Part shown: piece after piece, positions 1 through 8,539 of the stretch | How positions within the stretch are numbered: position 1 is the stretch's first letter | Layout of the letters: each line of letters opens with the position of its first letter | Origin: Chitinophaga pinensis DSM 2588 | GTDB lineage: Bacteria; Bacteroidota; Bacteroidia; Chitinophagales; Chitinophagaceae | Length of the DNA stretch: 64,000 nt | Assembly: GCF_000024005.1 (NCBI RefSeq) | Contig: NC_013132.1 | Span: 7,248,001-7,312,000, forward strand | Direction: 5' to 3' | Notes under the pieces: generated by a model | Told to the model about the DNA's origin: nothing | Database searches by the model: none | What the model saw: only the letters and a program-made list of their open reading frames with translations | Made by a program: the position numbers and the translations under genes

Positions 1-1171
1 CTGCACTTGTACGGGAAAAGCTGGTCTGCGATTTCCAGTGATCAGAGAGCTGGTAGTTAACAGCGCCAAAGAGGCTGACGGAAGGTGATGTTTCATACAG
101 ATCATTGCTGCTATATGAGCGAAGCCAGTCAAAGTTCAGGTCGCGGGGATTGGTCTTCGCAAAAGAGGCTTCCGGAAACATGCGATTGAAATCATTGGCT
201 TTCTGTGTGTAGATCTCTGCGTCGAGTAATACCGTCAGGCGGTCATTTACTTTATATAGTAAGGAGGGCGCGAAAAAGAAACGTTTGGTAAAACCGGCGT
301 CCTGGTAACTACGTTCGTCATGATAAGCGACGTTGGTACGCAGGAGAAGTCCTTTCTCCTTATTCAGCGGCGTGTTAAAGTCAGCGCTCACACGGTTCAG
401 GCCAAAGCCGCCAGTTGTGTAAGTCACTTCACCACTAAAAGTTTCGAAAGGTTTTTTAGTGACGCGGTTCAGTAAACCACCGAAGGATACCAGGGAGCTA
501 CCAAACAAGGTGGCAGAAGGTCCTTTCAGTACTTCTATACGTTCGATATTAGTGACTTCAATGCTATTCGCCTTATTATCCTGGAGACCATTGCGGAGGT
601 AGCTGGTGGTGAAGAAACCACGCAGGTTAAAGGAGTTAGAACCATTTACCAATGCCTGACTGACACCGGTTACATTCTTCAGTACATCATTGTAGCTGAT
701 GATCACCTGATCCTGCAGGAGTTCTTTTGGTACAACATGGTATACCTGTGGATTTTCCAGATTCAGGAGCGGCATACGGGCTACGTTTTCCGTTTCCTTT
801 CTGGCGAACTTATTATAGCCTGAAGTGACATTCACTTCCTGTAAGGTGCGGTTATCTTCCTGCAGGGTGAAGTTGATGATCAGTGGTTGACCAGCCAGGA
901 GATCTGCCTCCTGCTGTTGTATTTTCAGGCCGGTAAAACTGGCTACCACGATATGTTTGCCTGGTTTTACATTATTAATCTCATAGTGGCCCGTCTGATC
1001 GACAGTTGTGTGTGCACCACTGGGCTGAAGGAAAATGTTTACAAAGGCGGCTGGCTTACCATCTGCGGTCTTCACTTCACCACGTATGACACTATTTTGT
1101 GCAAACGAAGCAAAGCCGCTCAGGAGAATTGAAAAAGCAATCAGGATGCTTTTGGGAGTGTTAAGGTTCAT
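1..1171 (-). CDS. TonB-dependent siderophore-type receptor (5' part, runs off the window)
   Basis: Reading from the ATG at 1171 the frame stays open to base 1, giving about 390 residues of an outer-membrane receptor. It starts with a signal peptide (hydrophobic stretch ending ASFAQ) and a carboxypeptidase-regulatory-like beta-sandwich of about 75 residues (GEVKTADGKPAAFVNIF and following). The plug domain comes next, with VTGVSQ, FNLRGFFTT, IERIEVLKGPSATLFG and GGLLNRVTKKP, followed by the first barrel strands. The plug pattern is that of ferrichrome/ferrioxamine-type receptors (FhuA/FoxA-like), so Fe(III)-siderophore import driven by TonB is likely; the actual ligand cannot be read. The C-terminal barrel lies outside the window. 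No Fur box or sigma/anti-sigma pair is visible next to it. Confidence 0.88.
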   Translation of the reverse strand, partial: MNLNTPKSILIAFSILLSGFASFAQNSVIRGEVKTADGKPAAFVNIFLQPSGAHTTVDQTGHYEINNVKPGKHIVVASFTGLKIQQQEADLLAGQPLIINFTLQEDNRTLQEVNVTSGYNKFARKETENVARMPLLNLENPQVYHVVPKELLQDQVIISYNDVLKNVTGVSQALVNGSNSFNLRGFFTTSYLRNGLQDNKANSIEVTNIERIEVLKGPSATLFGSSLVSFGGLLNRVTKKPFETFSGEVTYTTGGFGLNRVSADFNTPLNKEKGLLLRTNVAYHDERSYQDAGFTKRFFFAPSLLYKVNDRLTVLLDAEIYTQKANDFNRMFPEASFAKTNPRDLNFDWLRSYSSNDLYETSPSVSLFGAVNYQLSDHWKSQTSFSRTSA

Positions 1172-1392
1172 TATTATGTCTGGTTTATGGAAATGCAATA
1201 GCTGTCACCACACAACATGGAGTGTTGTTATGATTAGTAAGCAAACAGGTTGGGGAATACACATGCCATGTAGTCAAAAGCGCGATGCTAAATTAGTATA
1301 GTCTTGTCTGCGGGGTTTACGAATTTGGGAATTTTATCAGACAGTAAATACATCGCTTTCGATCATGTATATTTGTTTTTTTGCGATAATAA

Positions 1393-1539
1393 GATCATGG
1401 ATTAATCGCCCGCTACGAAGATGCCTTAGCGGCCCGTAATGATTTCCTGGCAAACAATACTGACGAGAAATATGCGGTTAAAAATATCGCAGCTATCTGG
1501 CGTCGCAGGGTTATCGGACACCAGATGGCTGCGAACTAA
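1393..1539 (+). other. Short orphan reading frame, possible gene remnant, in the 1172-1551 gap
   Basis: This 48-codon open stretch without an ATG ends in TAA at 1537-1539. Its translation (RYEDALAARNDFLANNTDEK and onward, ending RRRVIGHQMAAN) has an amino-acid composition like that of a real soluble protein. A stop lies directly upstream of it. I do not recognise the family. It could be the tail of a decayed gene or chance. The rest of the gap holds no gene I can support. Confidence 0.25.
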
Positions 1540-1551
1540 TATCTCGGAAAG

Positions 1552-3234
1552 TTATCTTTTTGCATTTTTTAAACGTAATAAGGTATTCACGAGCAGATCC
1601 ACATCTGCGCAGGTGTTATAGAAAGCCAGTGATGGTCTTACTGTACTTTCCAGTCCGAACCTGCGTAATATAGGCTGTGCACAATGGTGTCCTGTTCTGA
1701 CGGCAATACCTTCTTTATTCAATGCCTGTCCTACCTGGTCATTGGAATAGCCTTCGAGTGTGAAAGACAAGACGCTTGCTTTCTCCTTAGCCGTACCGAC
1801 GGGACGAAGACCAGGTACTGTTTTCATTAAGCGGGTGGCATATTCCAGCAGATAGTGTTCATATAAGGCGATGTTATCGATACCCAGTTTGTTGATATAA
1901 TCGATAGCGGCGCCTAATCCTACAGCATCTGCAATATTACCGGTTCCTGCTTCGAAGCGACCAGGAGCGGCGTGATATTCTGTATGTTCGAAGGTCACAT
2001 TTTTAATCATGTTACCACCACCCTGCCAGGGTTCTGTCTGATTCAACAGGTCTTCTTTTCCATACAATACTCCTATACCGGTGGGACCAAACATCTTGTG
2101 TCCTGAAAACACAAACCAGTCTGCATTCAATGCACGTACATCTGTACGCATATGAGAGACGGACTGTGCGCCATCCAACAGTACTTTTGCACCAACATTG
2201 TGTGCCATTTCTATGACGGCATGTGCAGGCGTAATAGTACCGAGCGCATTGGATACCTGTGTAAATGCGACGAGTTTGGTTTTGCTGTTCAGCAGTTTTG
2301 CATATTCATCCAGCAATACTTGTCCGTCGTCATCTACGGGGGCGACACGTAGTTTAAGTCCCTTTTTTGCGGCTAGTTGTTGCCAGGGAACAATGTTGGC
2401 GTGGTGTTCAAGATGCGTCAGTACGATTTCATCACCGGCATTGAGATATTGTTCTCCCCAGCTTTTTGCCACCAGGTTAATGGCTTCCGTAGTACCGCGT
2501 ACAAACACAATTTCATTAGGAGAGCCTGCATTGATGAAGGTCTGTACTTTTTTACGGGCATCTTCATAGGCATCGGTGGCTCTGGCGGCGAGATCGTGTG
2601 CAGCGCGGTGAATATTGGAATTTTCGTGCTGGTAGAAATAGCTGATACGATCGATAACAGGTTTCGGTTTTTGGGTGGTAGCTGCATTATCCAGCCATAC
2701 CAGTGGTTTACCATTGACCTGCTCAGATAATATCGGAAAATCCTTTTTCACGGTGTAAGCATCAAAGCCCCAGGTTGAAAAAACACCCGGTTTATTATCC
2801 AGGAAATAGTAGGCTGGCGCTTCTTCGAGCGTGTGAGCGAATGGATGCTGGAAGGCGGTCGTACGCTCCGCAGGAATATGCGACAATATTGCCTGCATAT
2901 TGAATAAATGAGTGGCATCTAATTCAAAGGGCAGATATTCTTTTAGTCGCACGGAGGGCGCGAAGATGCTATCGCCGGGAACAGAAGATCTATTGCTTTG
3001 GAGATTCTGATCCGGGAAACTGGTTTGCGGATCTTCGAAGTCAATATTATTGCCATGGAAGATACCGGCAGGTGATTGTCCGTCGTCAGGCACATACGGT
3101 ATTACGTCCTGCGGCCTTCCGGCTTGCAGGCCATGCAGGCTGTTGCCTGTTTCTGTCTGACGGAAGAGTTCATTCGCCAGTTGTTCCAAAATTGCTTCAT
3201 CCGGCAGACCGGTATTATTAATATTTGTATTCAT
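1552..3234 (-). CDS. Family 2A encapsulin cargo: SufS-type cysteine desulfurase with long N-terminal targeting domain
   Basis: PLP enzyme that removes sulfur from L-cysteine as a persulfide. With the start at 3234 (MNTNINN) it has 560 residues, about 150 more than ordinary SufS. Residues 1 to about 160 are Pro/Gly/Gln/Asn-rich and low in predicted order, with a conserved-looking block near 110-145 (ending APAYYFLDN); this is the hallmark of cargo enzymes packed into family 2A encapsulins. The catalytic part begins near 165. The Schiff-base lysine lies in SGHKMFGPTG (K380) and the persulfide cysteine in RTGHHCAQP (C518). An upstream ATG at 3279 is in frame, but 3234 is preferred because it gives only a 17-base overlap with the shell gene. 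Such desulfurases are thought to load elemental or polysulfide sulfur into the shell; whether that holds here is inference. Confidence 0.92.
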   Translation of the reverse strand: MNTNINNTGLPDEAILEQLANELFRQTETGNSLHGLQAGRPQDVIPYVPDDGQSPAGIFHGNNIDFEDPQTSFPDQNLQSNRSSVPGDSIFAPSVRLKEYLPFELDATHLFNMQAILSHIPAERTTAFQHPFAHTLEEAPAYYFLDNKPGVFSTWGFDAYTVKKDFPILSEQVNGKPLVWLDNAATTQKPKPVIDRISYFYQHENSNIHRAAHDLAARATDAYEDARKKVQTFINAGSPNEIVFVRGTTEAINLVAKSWGEQYLNAGDEIVLTHLEHHANIVPWQQLAAKKGLKLRVAPVDDDGQVLLDEYAKLLNSKTKLVAFTQVSNALGTITPAHAVIEMAHNVGAKVLLDGAQSVSHMRTDVRALNADWFVFSGHKMFGPTGIGVLYGKEDLLNQTEPWQGGGNMIKNVTFEHTEYHAAPGRFEAGTGNIADAVGLGAAIDYINKLGIDNIALYEHYLLEYATRLMKTVPGLRPVGTAKEKASVLSFTLEGYSNDQVGQALNKEGIAVRTGHHCAQPILRRFGLESTVRPSLAFYNTCADVDLLVNTLLRLKNAKR

Positions 3235-4144
3235 GGTAATTGCCGATTTCAACATCGTCCAGTACGGCAATGGCATCATCTACCAATACTGCCAGTGAAC
3301 AATATAATGATACCAGATAAGAGGCGATGGCCTTGTCATTGATGCCCATAAAGCGTACTGACAGACCGGGAGATTGTTCGCCCTGTAAACCTGGCTGGAA
3401 GAGCCCTACTACTCCCTGACGGCTTTCGCCGGTACGCAGGAGGATGATCTTTGATTTCCCTTTTTCAATCGGCAGTTTATTGCAGGGAATTAAAGGTATA
3501 CCACGCCATGTGATGAACGGGGAGCCAAAAAGGTTGACAGTGGGTGGTGGTACTCCTCTCCGGGTACATTCACGACCGAAAGCGGCGATGGCTTGCGGAT
3601 GTAATAAGAAAAAACCTGGTTCTTTCCATACCAGGGCAATCAGTTCGTCCAGGTCATCCGGGGTAGGCGCGCCCGTCCGTGTTTTGATACGCTGAGAAGG
3701 AGCTACGCTGTGTAACAGACCGTATTCCTTGTTATTGATCAATTCACTCTCCTGCCGTTCTTTGATGGTTTCTATTGCCAGGCGTAACTGTTCACTGATC
3801 TGGTTATAAGGTTTGCTATAGAGATCGGATACCCTGGTATGTACATCCACGATGGTTTGTACGGCTGCCAGATTGTATTCTCTTGGATTTTCGATGTAAT
3901 CCACGAAAGTCTGAGGCAGGGTACGTTCATCTCTGGCCGAGCAATCTACCTCGATGGCGCCTGCGTCTTTCACCTTATTTAAGCGATATACCCCTGATTC
4001 CACCGGTACCCAGTTGAGGAGGCGGGTCAGCCAACGGGGGCTGATAGTGACCATCTGGGGAACGGTACGTGTGGCGATGGCCAACTGTCTTGCGGCGACG
4101 TCGCCTAATGCTGTCTGTTGATAGCTACTTTTCTGATCTGCCAT
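3218..4144 (-). CDS. Family 2A encapsulin nanocompartment shell protein (SrpI-like)
   Basis: The 308 residues match the usual length of family 2A (SrpI-like) encapsulin shell proteins. The protein starts MADQKSSYQQTALGD, then ARQLAIATRTVPQM and SPRWLTRLLNWVPVESG, and continues into an HK97-type fold with FVDYIENPREYNLAAVQTIV (E-loop side), a helical P-domain (QRIKTRTGAPTPDDLDEL) and an A-domain region (GIPLIPCNKLPIEKGKSKI, RTGESRQGVVGLFQPG). Family 2A shells assemble into icosahedral particles that enclose a cysteine desulfurase. The next gene on the same strand is exactly that enzyme and overlaps it by 17 bases, so cotranscription and translational coupling are likely. In other bacteria such operons respond to sulfur starvation; no regulatory site is recognisable here. 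Confidence 0.93.
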   Translation of the reverse strand: MADQKSSYQQTALGDVAARQLAIATRTVPQMVTISPRWLTRLLNWVPVESGVYRLNKVKDAGAIEVDCSARDERTLPQTFVDYIENPREYNLAAVQTIVDVHTRVSDLYSKPYNQISEQLRLAIETIKERQESELINNKEYGLLHSVAPSQRIKTRTGAPTPDDLDELIALVWKEPGFFLLHPQAIAAFGRECTRRGVPPPTVNLFGSPFITWRGIPLIPCNKLPIEKGKSKIILLRTGESRQGVVGLFQPGLQGEQSPGLSVRFMGINDKAIASYLVSLYCSLAVLVDDAIAVLDDVEIGNYHEYKY

Positions 4145-4393
4145 AACATAGAAGATATTAGTTATTATTCAAAGATTAGTCGTGGTAGCAACGCCCCTGT
4201 TCACAGTGATTAATGGTGGTGGTGGTGGTTCAACTTTTTCATATGGTTGGTGGGGCCATAATGGGGGGGCGCTGAAGTTTCAATAAGTATCTAAATATAA
4301 GATAAGCCTGCTATTCTTCCAAGTTATTTCCGGCAGATTATTTACTATCTACATATCTCTGTAAATGATGTTTTCTATTTGTAGGGCTGATGA
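4145..4393. other. Intergenic stretch upstream of the encapsulin gene
   Basis: No gene is seen. A GGT-repeat tract (4211-4230) and an AT-rich segment follow the encapsulin start. The promoter of the encapsulin operon should lie here; the minus strand shows a partial -7 match (AATCTTTG against TAnnTTTG), too weak to call. Confidence 0.4.
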
Positions 4394-5434
4394 TTATGCG
4401 TTTTGTGCCAGTTCGTCGAGAAATTCCAGGAAGGATGCTGCGTATAATTCAAACTCCCAGGTGCCCATTCCGTGCGCACTCGTATATATAGCCCCTTCTT
4501 TTGTGGTCAGATCGATACAGAAGGGATCCCCTCCGGCATCTGCGATCACCAGGTAGTTTTCGGGCCAGTCAAGTATCTTTTCCTGTTTCATACTATTATA
4601 GGCATAGCCGTCCTGTCTGCCGATCAATTCTCCGGCGCCGTAGAGATCCAGACCAGCTGCAAAAGCGTCCCCTTCATCGATCATCACCCTTAGCGGCGAA
4701 AAGTTTTGCAGAAAAGTGCGATAGGTTTCCGGCAGCTGCCATTTACTGTCAATTGCCTGGATATCGCTATCAGCGGCTATGATCAGCCAATCGGACGGAT
4801 TAGAAGGATCCTGCTGGCTATTACGACGTTCCTGCAGCTTCTTTTCCAGTCTGGCAGCTATCTTGTCCAAAGCGGTAACAGGCTGTTTTAAGGCGGCATG
4901 TGTAGCTGGAGGAGTATATCCTGCACCGGTCTGATAACCGTTCTTTTGCCAGTTTAATAATTCCTCCAGGCGCAGGTCCGGTATTTTCCAGTAACCGGGA
5001 TCGGCGGGTAGTTGCCGGTCGAATGGCTGTTGGCTATGCAGGGCAAGGCTTTTAATAGCTTTTGCGCGGTTATCTACAGGTAATTGGTCATTAGTGGCTA
5101 AGGTGATTAGCTGATCGTAGGCTTGCTGACCGCTGGTTTTCAGCAGACCGTCCACTGCCCAATAAGTAAGATTGGGTATGGTGATGGCCCATTCGAAGAA
5201 AGCGGCATATTGCCTGTCGCCCTGCGGGATCAGACCGATAATATCTGTCATGAGGAAATTGCGCCAATGGAGCAGCTTTCCTTCCCGCGCATAAGTGGTG
5301 AGTATCTCCAATACCTGTGTCGTATCTGTCGCACCGTATTGACTGATCAGTTTACTTTTAAGTTTTGCGAATTTGTTACCGTCCGATTCATTGAGCAATT
5401 GGGTAGACAGGTCTTGCAGGGTTACTTTTGCCAT
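4394..5434 (-). CDS. SMI1/KNR4 (SUKH) domain protein with helical N-terminus
   Basis: The protein has 346 residues from the ATG at 5434 (MAKVTLQDL); an upstream in-frame TTG is unlikely to be used. Residues about 1-160 look like HEAT-type helical repeats (IISQYG/EWAITIPNLTYWAVDGLLKT). The C-terminal 130 residues are SUKH-like, with W-PE-YRTFLQNFSP, a DLYGAGEL segment, IADAGGDPFCIDL and WEFELYAASFLEFLDEL. SUKH domains serve as immunity proteins against polymorphic toxins and as general binding modules. No toxin gene is adjacent, so a specific immunity role is not supported. Cytoplasmic, no signal peptide. Confidence 0.72.
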   Translation of the reverse strand: MAKVTLQDLSTQLLNESDGNKFAKLKSKLISQYGATDTTQVLEILTTYAREGKLLHWRNFLMTDIIGLIPQGDRQYAAFFEWAITIPNLTYWAVDGLLKTSGQQAYDQLITLATNDQLPVDNRAKAIKSLALHSQQPFDRQLPADPGYWKIPDLRLEELLNWQKNGYQTGAGYTPPATHAALKQPVTALDKIAARLEKKLQERRNSQQDPSNPSDWLIIAADSDIQAIDSKWQLPETYRTFLQNFSPLRVMIDEGDAFAAGLDLYGAGELIGRQDGYAYNSMKQEKILDWPENYLVIADAGGDPFCIDLTTKEGAIYTSAHGMGTWEFELYAASFLEFLDELAQNA

Positions 5435-5520
5435 GAGTATTGATTCTTTTAACAAAGGATGTAATGGATACGTCTAAGGATAGCGAATATAAATGTTCTT
5501 TCTGAACTGGTTCAATAAAA

Positions 5521-5548
5521 AACCTGCACAGGCGTACCTGTGCAGGTT
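5521..5548 (-). terminator. Intrinsic terminator of the HMA-TonB receptor gene
   Basis: Perfect 12-bp arms (AACCTGCACAGG and its complement) enclose a CGTA loop. On the minus strand the hairpin is followed by a T-run. It lies 18 bases past the stop of the receptor gene. Confidence 0.85.
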
Positions 5549-5566
5549 GATTATGCTGATGGCAGC

Positions 5567-7888
5567 TTATTTAATTTTCAGTCTCCAGCCAGCGTAGAGC
5601 ATTCTGCCTGTTATCGGCGCCCATACCAGTGATGCGTCAAAGTAACGGCCAAAGGGATCGTTAGCGGCGATGATGGCATCCTGCTGGATATAATTTCCTA
5701 TATTTTCCACGCCGATATAGAAATCCATCGGACGTTTTTTGCCAATAGCCTTCGTTACCTGTGCATTCATGAGTATGTATGCCGGTGAGTATGCATTCCG
5801 ACGGTCTGTTTCGGGATTGGCTGCCGTAGAAGGGAGGCGTTTACTGCCGTTATAGTTAAACGTGTAGTCAAACTTCCAGCCGCTGAATGCGTAATCAAAA
5901 TTGGCAAACGCTCTTTGTTTGGATATCAGCGGACGTTGTAAAAGCTTACCATCGTAAGTTGTTTTCACATCGAAATAACGGTATGCCAATGAGACGTTGA
6001 ATTTATCCAGTGGTTCCAGTTTCAGACCTACCTGCAGACTATTAGCATAAGACTTGTCTTTTGAGTTATAGAATTTAACAGTCCGTGGATCTTCCAGGTC
6101 AACGACTACCTGGTCGGTAAAATCGTTCCGGTAGAAATCTATGCTTGCGGAGGCGTCTCTCCTAAATAAATTGAAATGCTGGTCCACGCTGATGCCTTTA
6201 TTCCATGCGACTTCGGGGTTAAATCCGTAGGCTTTCCCCTTTTCTGTTGATAACATCTCCACGCTCCTGGCACTGACAAATACGCTGGCATTCTCAGCAA
6301 AGATATTTGCTGTTCTTTGTCCTCTACCCGCTGCCAGGCGAATGTTGGTTCCTTTTACTGGTTCATAGCGAACATTCAATCTTGGGGTAATAAATACGCC
6401 AAACAGGTTATTGTGATCGGCGCGTATACCTGCAACGACGCTTAGCTTTTCTGATGGCATGTAGGTGTATTCAAAAAAAGCACCAGGGACGAGTTCGTTT
6501 CTCTTGTAGAAGGCGGCATTGAATTGTTCATCATACTTATCATACAGGAAACTGATGCCCGTTCTAAAGGTATGCATGGTATTGTTGACGATAGACTGAT
6601 AGATCAGGTTGCCATAGATATTCCGTTGAGTGGCATTGTAGGTGGTTAATCCGAAATAGGAATCCTGTTTATGACTGATGGCCGATAGCTGTAGTCCGAT
6701 ACTTTTATATTTCTGCGCAGGGAAAATATAACCGACTTTACCAAAGGCTTCGTATCGTTGTGTATTAATACCGATACCGTAGTACTTGGTGGTATATTTA
6801 TCGGAGGATGGGTTGTAGGCCGTCTGGCCACCTGTGCGATCGTCCTTTAATGTTTTGATACCGAATTGCGCGAGGAATCCTTTTCCGTTATCATATTTCC
6901 ATCTGTTGATGATACTAAAGAGATTACCGGTTGGTAAGTCCCGGAAGCCGTCTTTGTTGTTATCCAATTGTTTGTTCGTCAGGAAGTCATCATGGATCAG
7001 TAATCCGGTAGACCACTTGCCATTTATCTTCTTTGACAGGTTCAGATTGAGGTCTGTTTTACCGAAGTCGTTTACATATACGTTCGCGAGCATTTGTTCG
7101 CTATTTTCCGGCTTTTTCAATTCGACGTTTATTTGTCCGGCGATACTTTCGTAACCGTTTGCTACCGAGCCCATTCCCTTTACCAGCTGGATAGATTCTA
7201 TCCATGGACCTGCTATGGAATTCAATCCCAACGGCGTGGCAATCCCTCTTGGGCCGGGGAGGTTTTCTACTGTCAGCTGGGTATAGTTTCCGCTTAATCC
7301 CAGCAGCTGTATTTGTTTTGAGCCGGTCACCGCGTCGTTGTAAGAAACGTCTACTGAGGGATTTGTATCGAAACTTTCACTCAGGTTACAGCAGGCTGCT
7401 TTCAGGAGTTCCTTACTGGTAATTGTCTCTGTACGTACGGTATTCAATGCGGAGATATAGGTGCTTGTTTGTTTAGATGTTACGCTGAACTCCTTTAACT
7501 GCACCTTTGAAGCTGTTTCAATTTTTGAGTCATGGACCATCGCTTCAGATTCGCGGTAATGGCAGCATGCTGGTAACTTATTGTATACGTTATCCGGTGC
7601 ATGGGCTGTCTGCAGGTCATGGCCGGCAGCTACGATTCGCTTTTGTATTTTCTCCAGGGAGGTTTTCAGACTATCGTAGACGACTTTGATTTCTTTCGTG
7701 CCGAGATCCCACTCGGCGGATAAAACACCTTTACCGATGGCAGCATCTTCGATACGGGCTTTACATTGTTCGCAGACGCCGGCAACATTAAACGTAGCAG
7801 TGGTGTTTTTGGTGCCGGTTGTTTGTGCATAGGTGGTAATATCAGATAATAATATTACAACCAGTATAATATATTTATACAGTGTCAT
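5567..7888 (-). CDS. TonB-dependent receptor with fused heavy-metal-associated (HMA) domain
   Basis: Outer-membrane receptor of 773 residues. After the signal peptide (to about residue 22, TTYAQ) comes an HMA ferredoxin-like domain (about 31-93) whose metal site is C39-x-x-C42 in GVCEQCKARIE. A linker contains a CC pair (C108-C109). The plug follows (about 150-255), with an unusual ACC pair (C166-C167) in KELLKAACCNLSESF, then QIQLLGLSGNYTQLTVENLP and IESIQLVKGMGSVANGYESIAGQINVEL; the rest is barrel, ending KIK. In place of the common carboxypeptidase-like sandwich it carries a metal-binding domain, so the cargo is probably a heavy metal ion or complex, copper being the usual suspicion for this family. 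The upstream small gene at 7989-8378 is the expected HYC_CC_PP partner. Confidence 0.88.
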   Translation of the reverse strand: MTLYKYIILVVILLSDITTYAQTTGTKNTTATFNVAGVCEQCKARIEDAAIGKGVLSAEWDLGTKEIKVVYDSLKTSLEKIQKRIVAAGHDLQTAHAPDNVYNKLPACCHYRESEAMVHDSKIETASKVQLKEFSVTSKQTSTYISALNTVRTETITSKELLKAACCNLSESFDTNPSVDVSYNDAVTGSKQIQLLGLSGNYTQLTVENLPGPRGIATPLGLNSIAGPWIESIQLVKGMGSVANGYESIAGQINVELKKPENSEQMLANVYVNDFGKTDLNLNLSKKINGKWSTGLLIHDDFLTNKQLDNNKDGFRDLPTGNLFSIINRWKYDNGKGFLAQFGIKTLKDDRTGGQTAYNPSSDKYTTKYYGIGINTQRYEAFGKVGYIFPAQKYKSIGLQLSAISHKQDSYFGLTTYNATQRNIYGNLIYQSIVNNTMHTFRTGISFLYDKYDEQFNAAFYKRNELVPGAFFEYTYMPSEKLSVVAGIRADHNNLFGVFITPRLNVRYEPVKGTNIRLAAGRGQRTANIFAENASVFVSARSVEMLSTEKGKAYGFNPEVAWNKGISVDQHFNLFRRDASASIDFYRNDFTDQVVVDLEDPRTVKFYNSKDKSYANSLQVGLKLEPLDKFNVSLAYRYFDVKTTYDGKLLQRPLISKQRAFANFDYAFSGWKFDYTFNYNGSKRLPSTAANPETDRRNAYSPAYILMNAQVTKAIGKKRPMDFYIGVENIGNYIQQDAIIAANDPFGRYFDASLVWAPITGRMLYAGWRLKIK

Positions 7889-7988
7889 GAAGGGCTGATA
7901 TAAGATACGGAGATATCCGTGTCAGGTGTAAAAAATTGATGTGGGAGATTTGCAGGTATATAGTGTTACCTGTATGGGGAGGGAGTTA

Positions 7989-8378
7989 TCAGATAAGATA
8001 GGTGCAATGCAGGATGTACAGCGATATATTGCTTAAAGGCGGCGGTGCATTGGAGGCGTTGGCAAAGCCCTTTTGTTCCAGTAACTGACAGTTAATTTCA
8101 ATGCCTGGTATTACTGTCGGAAGAGCAACAAAATAAGTAGCTTCCAAATGTGTATGCTCACTGGCAATGTGTGTTTCCTTTAACTTGAGGGTGTGGTAGG
8201 TTGTTTCGCAACAGCCTTTTTTGTTTTTGTCTTTAGAACAGGAATGTTTTTCTTCATGCAAAAGGTTGAGGTGCACTGATTGCAGTTTACCACAGCAATA
8301 AAACTTATTGATGCCTATTCCGGACGCGGAAACGGCGTAGATAAGTGTGAGGAATAATATTGCTATTCTTTTTTGCAT
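7989..8378 (-). CDS. HYC_CC_PP family small exported protein
   Basis: The protein has 129 residues: a signal sequence (MQKRIAILFLTLIYAVSASG), a short segment with FYCCGKL, a second CC pair in KKGCCETTYHTLKLKETH, several histidines (HIASEHTH), and a PPP near the end (ASNAPPPLSN). This order of H/YC, CC and PP is the signature that names the family. Members sit next to metal-linked TonB receptors in Bacteroidota. The gene lies 100 bases upstream of the HMA-TonB receptor on the same strand, so the two are probably one operon. Cys/His richness suggests periplasmic metal binding or sensing; the biochemical role is not known. Confidence 0.82.
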   Translation of the reverse strand: MQKRIAILFLTLIYAVSASGIGINKFYCCGKLQSVHLNLLHEEKHSCSKDKNKKGCCETTYHTLKLKETHIASEHTHLEATYFVALPTVIPGIEINCQLLEQKGFANASNAPPPLSNISLYILHCTYLI

Positions 8379-8385
8379 TGTGGTA

Positions 8386-8393
8386 CAAAAGTA
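8386..8393 (-). promoter_or_regulatory. Candidate Bacteroidota -7 element for the HYC_CC_PP/TonB operon
   Basis: The minus strand reads TACTTTTG, an exact fit to TAnnTTTG, only 7 bases ahead of the ATG at 8378. Transcripts from it would be leaderless or nearly so. The -33 position is poor, which would fit a promoter that needs an activator. Confidence 0.5.
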
Positions 8394-8414
8394 GCGGATT
8401 TTTGGATGATCAGG

Positions 8415-8455
8415 TTATATAATTATGGGGGGAGTTTATATAATTTTGGAGGAGT
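8415..8455. repeat. Two tandem 20-21 bp direct repeats upstream of the HYC_CC_PP gene
   Basis: Copies at 8415-8435 and 8436-8455 share TTATATAATT, then TGG and GGAGT, and differ at three positions including one length change. They lie directly upstream of the -33 region of the candidate promoter at 8386-8393. This placement is typical of activator-binding sites. Confidence 0.6.
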
Positions 8456-8539
8456 GATAATAGTCTTATAAAGCTTATATGAAGGTCATCGTTCGTTGAT
8501 ACTTCGTTCATAAACGTAGGATCGACGGAAGATAACTAT

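Noticed and set aside
1035..1301. Plus-strand frame over the start of the siderophore-type receptor
   Set aside because: It is antisense to a clear receptor N-terminus and extends into AT-rich promoter DNA; no independent coding evidence.
4205..4232. GGT-repeat tract before the encapsulin gene, as possible microsatellite phase-variation site
   Set aside because: Only about five units and not inside a coding or -33/-7 region; most likely simple low-complexity sequence.
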